DNA of 64,000 nucleotides from Roseiarcus sp963721905 (lineage in GTDB: Bacteria > Pseudomonadota > Alphaproteobacteria > Rhizobiales > Beijerinckiaceae), in NCBI GenBank assembly GCA_963721905.1, contig CAVRMF010000003.1, forward strand, positions 149,189-213,188, written 5' to 3'. The translations under genes and the position numbers were made by a program. Shown here piece after piece: positions 53,075 through 62,308 of the stretch; the stretch's first letter is position 1; every line of letters begins with the position of its first letter. The notes under the pieces are model-generated. The model was not told the origin of the DNA. It saw nothing but the letters and a program-made list of their open reading frames with translations, and did no database searches.

Positions 53075-54088
53075 ATGCTCTCAAAATTTCCCCGCTACCC
53101 GCTGACCTTCGGTCCAACGCATATCGAGAAGCTGTCGCGGCTGACTGCGCATCTCGGCGGCAAGGTCGAGCTCTACGCCAAGCGCGAGGATTGCAACTCC
53201 GGCCTCGCGTACGGGGGCAACAAGCTCAGGAAGCTCGAATACATCATCCCCGACGCGATCGCCTCGAACGCCGACACGCTGGTCTCGATCGGCGGCGTGC
53301 AGTCGAACCACACGCGCCAGGTCGCCGCGGTCGCCGCCAAGATCGGCATGAAATGCCGCCTCGTCCAGGAATCCTGGGTTCCGCACGAGGACGTGACTTA
53401 TGACCGGGTCGGCAACATCCAGCTCAGCCGCATCATGGGCGCGGACGTTCGCCTGGTCGATGAAGGCTTCGATATCGGCATTCGCAAGAGCTGGGAGGAC
53501 GCGCTCAAGGACGTCGAGGCGCAAGGCGGGCGCCCTTATGCGATTCCGGCGGGCGCCTCGGTGCACAAATATGGCGGACTGGGCTATGTCGGTTTCGCCG
53601 AGGAGGTGCGCGCGCAGGAAGGGGAGCTCGGCTTCGCGTTCGACTATGTCGTCGTCTGCACGGTCACCGGCTCGACCCACGCGGGCATGGTGGTCGGCTT
53701 CGCCAAGGACGGACGCCAGCGCAAGGTCATCGGCATCGATGCGTCCTGCACGCCGGCGCAGACCAAAGCCCAGGTCCTCGATATCGCGCAGAAGACCGCA
53801 AAACTGGTGGAGCTCGGCCAGGAGATCGGCGCCGACGACGTCGTCCTGATCGAGGACTACGCCTACCCGGTCTACGGGGTGCCCTCGAACGAGACGAAGG
53901 AGGCGATCCGCCTCTCGGCGCGTCTCGAAGGCATGATCACCGACCCGGTCTACGAGGGCAAATCGATGCAGGGCATGATCGACCTCGTCCGCAAAGGGTT
54001 CTTTCCCAAGGGATCGAAGGTGCTGTTCGCCCATCTCGGCGGCGCGCCGGCGCTCAACGGCTACGGGTATGCGTTCCGGAACGGATGA
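53075..54088 (+). CDS. acdS: 1-aminocyclopropane-1-carboxylate deaminase
   Basis: A PLP enzyme of 337 residues that cleaves ACC to 2-oxobutyrate and ammonia, lowering ethylene in plant hosts. The start MLSKFPRYPLTFGPTHIEKL is typical. The PLP Lys50 lies in AYGGNKLRKLEY, ACC-specific residues appear in IEDYAYPVYGVPSNETKE (Tyr), DPVYEGKSMQGMID (Glu) and HLGGAPALNGYGYAF (Leu), which separates it from D-cysteine desulfhydrase. ATG 53075 is used; GTG 53069 is better spaced from AAGGAGG and adds two residues. The gene overlaps DUF429 by four bases. No AcdR regulator gene is next to it. Confidence 0.92.
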   Translation: MLSKFPRYPLTFGPTHIEKLSRLTAHLGGKVELYAKREDCNSGLAYGGNKLRKLEYIIPDAIASNADTLVSIGGVQSNHTRQVAAVAAKIGMKCRLVQESWVPHEDVTYDRVGNIQLSRIMGADVRLVDEGFDIGIRKSWEDALKDVEAQGGRPYAIPAGASVHKYGGLGYVGFAEEVRAQEGELGFAFDYVVVCTVTGSTHAGMVVGFAKDGRQRKVIGIDASCTPAQTKAQVLDIAQKTAKLVELGQEIGADDVVLIEDYAYPVYGVPSNETKEAIRLSARLEGMITDPVYEGKSMQGMIDLVRKGFFPKGSKVLFAHLGGAPALNGYGYAFRNG

Positions 54089-54906
54089 CGATGACAGGCT
54101 CACGTCGGCGTGCGGTTCTCGGCATCGACGCCGCGTGGACCGCGACGCAACCGAGTGGCGTGGCGCTGGCGGTCGAGGCGGAAAGCGGCTGGCGGCTTGC
54201 GGCAGTCGAGGCGTCGTACGAGGGCTTCACAGCGCGGGCGAACGGAAGCCCGCCTGACGAAACAAGACCGGGCGGCTCCCGGCCGAACGCCGCTGAGCTT
54301 CTGGCGGCGGCGCAGACGATCTGCGGGCGACGCGTCGACCTCGTCGCGATCGACATGCCGATGTCGCGGCGTCCGATCGCCGGACGCAGGCCGAGCCGAC
54401 CGTCTCGTCTCGGAGCGATCGGCGGCATGGCCGCCGCAACTCATTCGCCGGGCAAGGACCGGCCCGGCGCGATCAGCGACACGCTGCGGGCGGAGTTCGG
54501 GGCCGAGGGCTATGCGCTTTGCACCGCGCCGCCGGCGCAAGGGCTGATCGAGGTCTATCCGCATCCGGCGCTGATCGAATTCCTGAAGGCGGAACGGCGG
54601 CTCGAATACAAGGCCGGAAAGACCGGCGTCTATTGGCCCGCGCTCTCGCTCGACGAGCGCCATCTCAATCTCCGCGCCGTCTGGGCGCGCATCGTCGCCG
54701 CGCTCGAGCGGCGCATCGGCGGCGTCGCGGAGCGGCTGCCGCGGCCGGATCCAAAAGTGCGCGGCTGGCGCCTCAAAGCCTATGAGGACAAGCTCGACGC
54801 GGTTGTCTGCGCCGCCGTGGCCATCGCCTGTCTCGACGGCCAGGCGGTCGCCCATGGCGACCAAGACGCCGCGATCTGGGTCCCCGTGCCCGACGCGGCC
54901 GTGTGA
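54085..54906 (+). CDS. DUF429 family protein (RNase H-like fold)
   Basis: A 273-residue protein. AVLGIDAAWTATQPSGVALA with VDLVAIDMPMSRRPIAGRR gives two acidic motifs of the DUF429 RNase H-like fold; LIEVYPHPALIEFLKAERRL and AYEDKLDAVVCAAVAIACLD complete the family pattern, and the final Asp is the usual third acidic residue. Enzymatic role unknown, nuclease-like activity being possible. The start overlaps the acdS stop (ATGA), so translation is coupled with acdS, an unusual partner. Confidence 0.82.
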   Translation: MTMTGSRRRAVLGIDAAWTATQPSGVALAVEAESGWRLAAVEASYEGFTARANGSPPDETRPGGSRPNAAELLAAAQTICGRRVDLVAIDMPMSRRPIAGRRPSRPSRLGAIGGMAAATHSPGKDRPGAISDTLRAEFGAEGYALCTAPPAQGLIEVYPHPALIEFLKAERRLEYKAGKTGVYWPALSLDERHLNLRAVWARIVAALERRIGGVAERLPRPDPKVRGWRLKAYEDKLDAVVCAAVAIACLDGQAVAHGDQDAAIWVPVPDAAV

Positions 54907-54926
54907 AATGGAGCGGGGCAAGGCCC

Positions 54927-55256
54927 ATGACCCGAAGCGGCAACCTGTTCGCGGACGTACCGGCGCGATCTGACGCTGAACTCACGACGATCCTCGCCGA
55001 CCGGCCGGGCGCGAGAGTGGAGCGCATCGTCTCGACCGGACAGGCGTGCCCCGCCGGCTTCTGGTACGACCAGGACTGGGTGGAGTGGGTGATCCTCCTC
55101 GCAGGCGACGCCAGTCTTCTGGTCGAAGGCGAAGAGAGGCCAAGGACCCTGCGGCCGGGCGACTATGTCGAGCTTCCGGCGCATGTCCGTCACCGCATCG
55201 AATGGACCGATCCGGACCGGCCGACCGTGTGGCTCGCCGTGCACTGGCGCGGTTGA
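54927..55256 (+). CDS. Small cupin-domain protein
   Basis: About 109 residues with one cupin barrel: YDQDWVEWVILLAGDASLLV, EERPRTLRPGDYVELPAHV and HRIEWTDPDRPTVWLAVHW. The pattern fits small cupin-2 proteins often linked to phosphate or sugar metabolism; the function is unclear. ATG 54927 lies 20 bases after the DUF429 stop; GTG 54903 overlaps that stop and would add eight residues. Last gene of the acdS operon. Confidence 0.82.
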   Translation: MTRSGNLFADVPARSDAELTTILADRPGARVERIVSTGQACPAGFWYDQDWVEWVILLAGDASLLVEGEERPRTLRPGDYVELPAHVRHRIEWTDPDRPTVWLAVHWRG

Positions 55257-55428
55257 GTCCAGGCGCGAAGTCCGACCAAACTCTGCGAGCGCGTCTGTCG
55301 CCGAAGGGTGAGGCGACCGGCTACGCGCCCTTTCACCTCAGTTTCTTCAGAGAATAAAATGCTCCGTCGGGTGTTTTGACTCCTGCCAGGCCGCGCATTG
55401 GCCGGCTCTTGAACCCAGGAGAAGCGCC

Positions 55429-56622
55429 ATGAAAGCCAAGACAATTTGGAAACAGCGCAACGTCACTGTCATGGTTTCACTTGTGGGCGCAGCAGGCCTG
55501 TTGGCCGCAAGCGCCGCTCCCGTCTTCGCCGACCCACTGTTCGCTCAAACAAATCTCGTCTCCGACCAACCCGGCATGGCCAAGACCACAGATCCCAGTC
55601 TGGTCAATGCGTGGGGAATCTCCGAGGGTCCCAGCACCCCATTCTGGATCTCCGACAACGGCACTGGCGTTTCGACCCTCTACTCGGTTCCGGGCTCCAC
55701 CCCGCCCGTCACGAAGGTTCCGCTCACCGTAACGATTGATCCTGCCGCGGGAGCAGCGTCCGCGGCGCCGACGGGACAGGTCTTCAATGTGAGCTCCGGC
55801 TTCAGCATCGCCGGCAGCAAGGCAATCTTTCTGTTCGACTCGGAGGATGGAGCAATTTCCGGATGGAACCCGGCGTTTGGATCTACCGCGATCGTCGCCG
55901 TCGACCATGGGAGTCCGAACCCTTCGCTAAACGCTGTCTATAAGGGTCTGGCGATGTCGACGTTTGACGGCGGCACACTCTACGCCACAAATTTCCGCGC
56001 CGGAATAGTCGAAGCGTACGATACCAGCTTCAACCCGACCCTGACCGGGGAGTTCGTGGACCCGAGCTTGCCGGCGGGGTACGCGCCGTTCAACGACAAG
56101 GTCATTAACGGCGAGCTTTATGTCACCTATGCCGTGCAGGACGCCGCCAAGCACGATGACGTGGCTGGCCTCGGCAACGGCCTCGTTGACATCTTCAATC
56201 TCAACGGCACATTCGACGAGCGTCTCATCTCCAATGGACTATTGGACTCTCCATGGGGCTTGCAGATTGCGCCATCGAGCTTCGGGATGTTCGCCGGGGA
56301 CCTCCTGGTTGGGAATTTCGGCAACGGAATGATCAACGCCTATAACGCAACCACAGGCGCGTTTATCGGCACGCTCGACGGGAGCGACGGCAACCCGCTC
56401 GTCATCGACGGTCTATGGGCCCTGACAATCGGCAACGGCGCCGGAGGCGGAAGCCTCAACACCCTCTATTTCACCGCGGGCCCCGACGGCGAAAGCCACG
56501 GCTTGTTCGGAAGTTTGACTGTGGTCCCCGAACTGTCGACCTGGGCGATGATGCTCGCAGGATTCGCCGGGCTTGGGTTGACGGCGTATCGCTCACGAAG
56601 AATCAGCATCGAAGCGGCATAA
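55429..56622 (+). CDS. TIGR03118-family secreted protein with PEP-CTERM-like tail
   Basis: A 397-residue protein. The signal peptide (VTVMVSLVGAAGLLAASAAP, cut near VFA-DP) is followed by NLVSDQPGMAKTTDPSLVNA and PFWISDNGTGVSTLY, the TIGR03118 signature, then a beta-propeller-like body with NGLLDSPWGLQIAPSSFG. The C-terminus VVPELSTWAMMLAGFAGLGL followed by RSRR is a PEP-CTERM-type signal with PEL instead of PEP. It should be exported and sorted by an exosortase. The start follows AGGAGAAGCGCC. No close gene partner. Confidence 0.88.
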   Translation: MKAKTIWKQRNVTVMVSLVGAAGLLAASAAPVFADPLFAQTNLVSDQPGMAKTTDPSLVNAWGISEGPSTPFWISDNGTGVSTLYSVPGSTPPVTKVPLTVTIDPAAGAASAAPTGQVFNVSSGFSIAGSKAIFLFDSEDGAISGWNPAFGSTAIVAVDHGSPNPSLNAVYKGLAMSTFDGGTLYATNFRAGIVEAYDTSFNPTLTGEFVDPSLPAGYAPFNDKVINGELYVTYAVQDAAKHDDVAGLGNGLVDIFNLNGTFDERLISNGLLDSPWGLQIAPSSFGMFAGDLLVGNFGNGMINAYNATTGAFIGTLDGSDGNPLVIDGLWALTIGNGAGGGSLNTLYFTAGPDGESHGLFGSLTVVPELSTWAMMLAGFAGLGLTAYRSRRISIEAA

Positions 56623-56831
56623 GGTTCTCTCAAATCGAGCCTTGACGGGAGGGCCGCGCCATGTCGCAGCCCTTCTCCACTCGCGGGCGCGTCGCCTAAG
56701 TCTCCCCCGCAGGCGTCCCGCGTTGAAGCGCCCCTCGACAGCTCACAAGTCCTGACGGTAAGTGGGAGAGAGCCCGCCAACGCCGGGCGCATGGCGACGA
56801 GGTTTGAGACCTCGCGCCCGGGAGGGAGCGA

Positions 56832-58383
56832 ATGTACCCAGGCCTGCACGCCGCCGCGCGTCCCGATCAGCCTGCCGTCATCATGGCGCGATCGGGCGAA
56901 ACCGTCACCTATCGCGAGCTCGAGGCGCGCAGCAACCGGCTGGCGCATCTCTTCCGAGCGGCCGGCCTCAAGCGCCTCGACCACTACGCCGTCCTCATGG
57001 AGAACCACGTCCGCTTCGTCGAGTGCTGCGCGGCGGGCGAGCGATCGGGCCTCTATTACACCAACGTCAATTCGTTCCTGACGGCGGGCGAAGTCGCCTA
57101 TATTGTCAACAACAGCCTCTCCAGGGTGCTGATCACGTCGCAGGCGAAGCGCGACGTCGCGCTCGCGGCGATGGCCGATTGCCCCAAAGTCGAACTCTGC
57201 CTGATCGTCGACGGGCCCGGCCACGGCGACCGCGTGCTCAACCTGGACGAAGCGACGGCGCGCTTTCCGACAACGCCAATCGCCGACGAGTCGCTCGGCA
57301 CGGGGATGCTCTACTCCTCCGGAACGACGGGCAAGCCGAAAGGGGTCTTGAGGCAGCTGCCGCTCCAGCCGCCGGCGCAGCCGCTGGCGATCCTCGCCGT
57401 GTTCAACAAGCTCTGGAAATTCCGCGAAGGGCAGACCTATCTGTCGCCTGCGCCGCTCTACCACGCGGCGCCCTGGGTCGGTGTCGCCGGGACGATCCGA
57501 ACTCGGCGGGACGGTCATCGTGATGGAGCGCTTCGACGAAGAGCATTTCCTTCAGCTCGTGGAGGCGCATCGCGTCACCCATACCCAGCTTGTGCCGACG
57601 ATGTTCTCGCGCATGCTGAAGCTGCCGGAGAGCGTGCGCCGCCGCTATGACCTCACCTCGCTCGAATCCGCGGTCCACGCCGCCGCGCCCTGTCCGATTC
57701 CGGTGAAAGAGGCCATGATCGACTGGTGGGGCCCGATCATCCTCGAATACTACAGCGCCACCGAAGCGATGGGCGTCACCTTCTGCGACAGCGCGGAGTG
57801 GCTCGCGCATCCCGGCACCGTCGGCAAGACGGTCGCGGGCGAACTGCACATTCTCGACGACGAGATGCGCGAGGTTCCGGTCGGCGCGACCGGCAAGCTC
57901 TGGTTCAAGACGGCATCGCCGTTCGAATATTTCAACGATCCGGTGAAGACCGCAGAGGTCAACTCTCTGGACCGCACGATGAGCACCGTCGGCGACATCG
58001 GCCGCGTCGACGAGGAGGGCTATGTCTATCTCACCGACCGCGCGGCCTTCATGATGATCTCGGGCGGCGTCAACATCTATCCGCAGGAGTGCGAGAACCT
58101 GCTCATCACCCATCCCAAGGTCGCCGACGCCGCGGTCTTCGGCGTTCCGAACGACGAGATGGGCGAAGAGGTCAAGGCCGTCGTGCAGCTGATGCCCGGA
58201 TTCGAGCCGGACGCGGAGGCGGAAGCCGAGCTGATCGGCTTCTGCCGCGATCATCTGGCGCACCACAAATGCCCGCGCTCAATCGACTTCGAAGCCCAGT
58301 TGCCGCGTCTGCCGACCGGCAAGCTCTACAAGGGCCCGTTGCGCGACCGCTACTGGAAGGGCCACAAGAGCCACATCCTCTGA
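56832..58383 (+). pseudogene. Acyl-CoA synthetase (AMP-dependent), one frameshift
   Basis: ATG 56832 opens with MYPGLHAAARPDQPAVIMAR and holds the AMP-binding motif MLYSSGTTGKPKGVLRQLPL and LSPAPLYHAAPWVGVAGTIR. Near 57495 the frame shifts, and the next frame continues LGGTVIVMERFDEEHFLQLV, EYYSATEAMGVTFCDSAE, VGDIGRVDEEGYVYLTDRAA and the C-terminal catalytic Lys in LPTGKLYKGPLRDRYW, ending at 58383. The joined protein is about 516 residues, normal for fatty-acid or aromatic acid-CoA ligases. All motifs are intact, so a sequencing error is a real possibility. Confidence 0.8.
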
Positions 58384-58398
58384 CGCGTCTCAGCCTCG

Positions 58399-59194
58399 TC
58401 AGCGCATCATGTCGGCGAGCGCGTTGCGCATCGACTCGCTCGGGATGCCGAACAGGCCGCCGTAGGGCCGGTCCAGATCGAGGATCACGTAGACGGCGCC
58501 GGTGATCGAAATCGCGGAGAGCGCGATGACGATAACCGCCATGGCGTCTGGCGGCGCGCTGAGGCCGAGACAGGCGAACAGGATCACGAGCCAGAACACC
58601 AGCACCCAGTAGAAGGGCGTCGAGATCGATGCGCGCGCGCCCTCGATCACCGCCCAGCGGCTCTTGATCAGGTCCGAATATTGCTGCGTGCATTGATTGA
58701 GAATTCTTTCGCGCTGCGTGTCCGCCGGCTGCAGCTCCAGCAATTCCTTCCCCACGGCGTTGATGATGGCGCCGAGCATTGGGCTCTCGCCGGTCAACGG
58801 CAGTTTCGACGTGTCGGGATAGCGGACGTCGGCCGGCGGCTTCTCGTTCGGCCAGGTGCTGGCGATGACCGCGGCGACGTAGCTCTGCAACTGCGCGCGG
58901 ATCGGCGCCGCTTCCAGACCATATTCGCGCAGGCACTGGTCCAGTTGGGCGAACTCGGCGGCGTAAGTTCCGCGCGCCGCATAGGCCGCGTCGTAGCCCG
59001 CCTTGACCGAGGTGGTGAGCAGCCCGAGCACGATCGCGGCGAAGGTCGCGAGCAAAGTGATCCCAAGCTGCGTAAGTTCGATCGAGTTCGCGCGACCGGT
59101 GCCGCTCCGGCAGGCGGGTTTTGAAGGCGTACCCCGCGCCCGCGCTCGCGCACAGCAGGAACAGCAGAAGGGCGATGGACCATAGGTCGGGCAT
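58399..59194 (-). pseudogene. DUF4239 membrane protein, one frameshift
   Basis: ATG 59194 reads MPDLWSIALLLFLLCASAGA and GYAFKTRLPERHRSRE. The frame changes near 59090, and SIELTQLGITLLATFAAIVL then GLLTTSVKAGYDAAYAARGT continue in the next frame to TGA 58399. Conserved bestrophin-like DUF4239 parts are the two N-terminal helices and the C-terminal pair (YWVLVFWLVILFACLGLSAP and VYVILDLDRPYGGLFGIPSE). The joined product is about 264 residues, the normal size. Function unknown. Confidence 0.75.
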
Positions 59195-59243
59195 GCTCGG
59201 GGCTCAGGGCGTCGGAATTGGCGGCGCAGGATTCGCCTGATGC

Positions 59244-61130
59244 TCAGGCCGCGTCGCGCGGGAACTGGGTCTGCGCGATGTGGCTGTAGGTGCGTCCTTG
59301 CGCCAAAAGTTCGCCGTGGCGGCCGCGCTCGACGATCCGGCCGCGATCGATGACGCTGATCTCGTCGGCCTTGGCAACAGTCGAAAGGCGGTGGGCGATC
59401 ACGATGGTCGTGCGGCCCTCGCAGAGGGTCTGCAGCGCCTTCTGGATCGCCTGCTCGGATTCGGAATCGAGCGCCGAGGTCGCCTCGTCGAGCAGGATGA
59501 TCGGCGCGTCCTTGAGGAAGGCGCGGGCGATCGCGATGCGCTGGCGCTGTCCGCCCGAGAGCTGCATGCCGTGCTCGCCGCAGGGCGTATCGTAGCCGCG
59601 CTCGAAGCCCATGATGAAATCGTGCGCATAGGCCGCCTTGGCGGCCGCCACGATCTCCTCGTCGCTCGCGCCGGGACGCCCCAAAGCGATGTTGTAGCGC
59701 ACCGAGCCTTTGAACAGGAAGTTCTCCTGCGACACATAGGCGATCTGCCGGCGGAGCGACTTCAGGGTCACCGCCGCTATGTCGACGCCGTCGCAAAGAA
59801 TCTGACCCGATTCGACCTCGTAGAGCCGCAGGATGAGGTTCATCACCGTCGACTTGCCGCCGCCCGAGCGGCCGACGAGGGCCATCGTCTTGCCGGCCTC
59901 GGCGACGAAGCTGACCGAATGGAGCACCCGCTCCTCGGGGCGATAGCCGAAGACCACGTCGCGAAACTCGATCCGCCCCTGCGTCACCTCGAGCTCTCGC
60001 GCATCCGGGCGGTCCTCCTCGAAGTCCCTCTCGTCGAGAAAGTCGTAGAGCATCCCGACGCCGAACAAACTCGAGGATAGATCGACGTGAAGCCGCGCAA
60101 CCCGCTTCAGCGGCTCATAAAGCATGATGACCGAGGTGATGAAGGAAAAGAGGCTGCCAGGGGGATTGCCGCGGATGATCACGGTGTAACCGCTGTAAAG
60201 CACGACGGCGGCGATGGCGAATCCGCCGAGACTCTCCATGATCGGACTGGTGCGTGAGCTGACCTGCGCGAGCTTGTTCGCCGCTCTCTCGAAACCCTCG
60301 ATCGCGTTGGCCTGACGATCGCGCATGAAGCTCTCGAGAGTGAAGGCCTTAACGATTCGAATGCCCTGCGCCGTCTCCTGCAGCAACTCCATCATCTGCA
60401 CCGAGCGCTGGAACTCGCTCGCCATGATCCCGCGAACGCGAATGCCGATCTTGCGCACTCCGACAGCGGCAAGCGGAAGGAACATCAGGGCGAAAAGCGA
60501 AAGCAGAGGATCCTGCGAAACCATGACGATGACGAGGCCGACAATGGTCAGCGCGTCACGCGAGAGGGTGGTGATGAGGAGATTGAGGACGTTGCTCGCC
60601 GACTGGGCGATGAAGGCCTGCCGGGTGATGAATTCGGACGAATGCGAGCGGCTGTAGTATCCGACCTTCATCCGCAACATCTGATCGAAGATGCGATTTT
60701 GAACGTTCGCGACGATGCTGTTGGCGACCCGCGACAGGACCACCTGCTGCCCGTAGGTCGCGAGCCCCTTGACCGTGTAGATCGCCACGATCGCTGCGGT
60801 GATCTCCCAGACCGCCTTGAGGTTCCTGCCGACAAAGATTCTGTCGACGATCTTGCCGATAATCCATGCCGAGAGCGACGTCGTGACGGCGATCAGCGCC
60901 ATCATCGCAAAGGCGAAGAGATAGCCTCTCCAGTGCTTGGCGCCCTGATCCATGAGGAGCCGGCGCAGAACCGCGTTCTCGGGCGAGTTGAAAATCGAGC
61001 CGATGCGATTGCGAGCGGCGCGCCAGAGCGACAACGAACCATCCCTTCGCGGCGGGGCGCCGCCGAACCGCGTTTTCCAACCGGACGGCGGCAATCCCGC
61101 CCCCGTCGTCGAGCGCGCCTTCCTTATCAT
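59244..61130 (-). CDS. ABC exporter, fused permease and ATPase (MsbA-like)
   Basis: A half-transporter of about 628 residues. Six helices (for example LFAFAMMALIAVTTSLSAWI and LTIVGLVIVMVSQDPLLSLF) form the type 1 exporter domain; the nucleotide-binding domain has Walker A GRSGGGKSTVMNLILRLY, Q-loop AYVSQENFLFKGSVRYNIA, signature MQLSGGQRQRIAIARAFL and Walker B ILLDEATSALDSES. It probably exports a lipid or other hydrophobic compound as a homodimer. ATG 61130 is taken; the frame open to 61214 adds a Lys/Arg-rich stretch. The gene follows ppk2 on the same strand by about 40 bp. Confidence 0.87.
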   Translation of the reverse strand: MIRKARSTTGAGLPPSGWKTRFGGAPPRRDGSLSLWRAARNRIGSIFNSPENAVLRRLLMDQGAKHWRGYLFAFAMMALIAVTTSLSAWIIGKIVDRIFVGRNLKAVWEITAAIVAIYTVKGLATYGQQVVLSRVANSIVANVQNRIFDQMLRMKVGYYSRSHSSEFITRQAFIAQSASNVLNLLITTLSRDALTIVGLVIVMVSQDPLLSLFALMFLPLAAVGVRKIGIRVRGIMASEFQRSVQMMELLQETAQGIRIVKAFTLESFMRDRQANAIEGFERAANKLAQVSSRTSPIMESLGGFAIAAVVLYSGYTVIIRGNPPGSLFSFITSVIMLYEPLKRVARLHVDLSSSLFGVGMLYDFLDERDFEEDRPDARELEVTQGRIEFRDVVFGYRPEERVLHSVSFVAEAGKTMALVGRSGGGKSTVMNLILRLYEVESGQILCDGVDIAAVTLKSLRRQIAYVSQENFLFKGSVRYNIALGRPGASDEEIVAAAKAAYAHDFIMGFERGYDTPCGEHGMQLSGGQRQRIAIARAFLKDAPIILLDEATSALDSESEQAIQKALQTLCEGRTTIVIAHRLSTVAKADEISVIDRGRIVERGRHGELLAQGRTYSHIAQTQFPRDAA

Positions 61131-61170
61131 TGCAGGCGGATTTTTGGAAACGCCCCGTCGGCCCGACGGG

Positions 61171-62025
61171 TTATCCGTTCTTTTTGTTACCTTTTTCTTG
61201 CCTAAGGGCCGCATGGTATTTGCGCCGGATTGCGGCGAGGTCGACCGACGGAGGCGGGTAGGCGAGTTTGAGGTCCTCCATCATGTCGGCCATGATCTGA
61301 GACACGGCGAGATTGCGGAACCACTTCTGGTTTGAGGGGATCACATACCACGGCGCCTCTTTGGTGGTGGTCGCACGAATCGCGTCCTCGAACGCTTCGA
61401 TATAGTCATCCCACAGCGCGCGCTCGGTATAGTCGGACTCGCTGATCTTCCAGTTGCGGGCGGGGTCGTCGAGGCGCTGGGCAAAGCGGGCGAGCTGCTC
61501 CTCTTTGCTGATGTGCAGGAAAAATTTGAGAATTGTCGTTCCGTTTTCTGCCAGCAGCGCCTCGAAGTCGCGGATGTTCTCGTAGCGCGCGGTCCAAGTC
61601 GCCTTGTCGATGAGCTTGTGGACCCGGGTGACCAGCACGTCCTCGTAGTGCGAACGGTTGAAGATCGCGATTTCGCCGCGCCCCGGCGCGTGCGGATGGA
61701 CTCGCCAGAGAAAATCATGCCCGAGCTCGGCGGGGGTCGGCTGCTTGAACGAGGCGACATGCGCACCTTGCGGATTCAACGCTGAGAATACGTGATTGAT
61801 CGTGCCGTCCTTCCCGCCGGCATCGAGCGCCTGCAGCACGACGAGGATCGAATGCTTGTGCTCGGCGTAAAGGAGCCCCTGCTGACGGAAGAGCTTCTTG
61901 CGATAGGCTTCGAGCTCCAGCTTGGCGTCGCCTTCCGCATGGTGCTTGCCCGTATAGGCGGGATCGAGCTTGTTCAGCTTGACCTTGGCGCCTGGGTGGA
62001 CGCGAAACTCTTTGCGATAGTCCAT
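61171..62025 (-). CDS. ppk2: Polyphosphate kinase 2 family protein
   Basis: A 284-residue PPK2 class I kinase that moves phosphate between polyphosphate and nucleoside diphosphates. Walker A is in LQALDAGGKDGTINHVFSAL, the Walker B part in GRGEIAIFNRSHYEDVLVTR and the lid region in DPARNWKISESDYTERALWD. WYVIPSNQKWFRNLAVSQIM is the conserved C-terminal block. ATG 62025 gives MDYRKEFRVHPGAKVKLNKL, the family start. Gene order suggests co-transcription with the ABC exporter. Confidence 0.9.
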   Translation of the reverse strand: MDYRKEFRVHPGAKVKLNKLDPAYTGKHHAEGDAKLELEAYRKKLFRQQGLLYAEHKHSILVVLQALDAGGKDGTINHVFSALNPQGAHVASFKQPTPAELGHDFLWRVHPHAPGRGEIAIFNRSHYEDVLVTRVHKLIDKATWTARYENIRDFEALLAENGTTILKFFLHISKEEQLARFAQRLDDPARNWKISESDYTERALWDDYIEAFEDAIRATTTKEAPWYVIPSNQKWFRNLAVSQIMADMMEDLKLAYPPPSVDLAAIRRKYHAALRQEKGNKKNG

Positions 62026-62308
62026 CCTTCGCTCCCGCTTGACCGAGCCGCGGCGCCGCCGACCCATGCGCCGGAACCCTCCGCTGGCGCTGATCGTTTC
62101 GCCCGCAGCCCTGATCGTCAGGGGCGGCGGGCGAAAACGCAAGCGCGCGCGGCGGAAGTGACAAAATTGTGACAAACCGCCTATTCTGCGCGACGCGCGC
62201 TGGACCGCCAGGGACGAACGTACAATTGTCCCTTCGCACGCGCTGGCGCCTAAAGGCCGGCCGTCGCGCGTCGGCGGAAATCTTGCGCGGAGGCGAGGCC
62301 CCCAGAAG

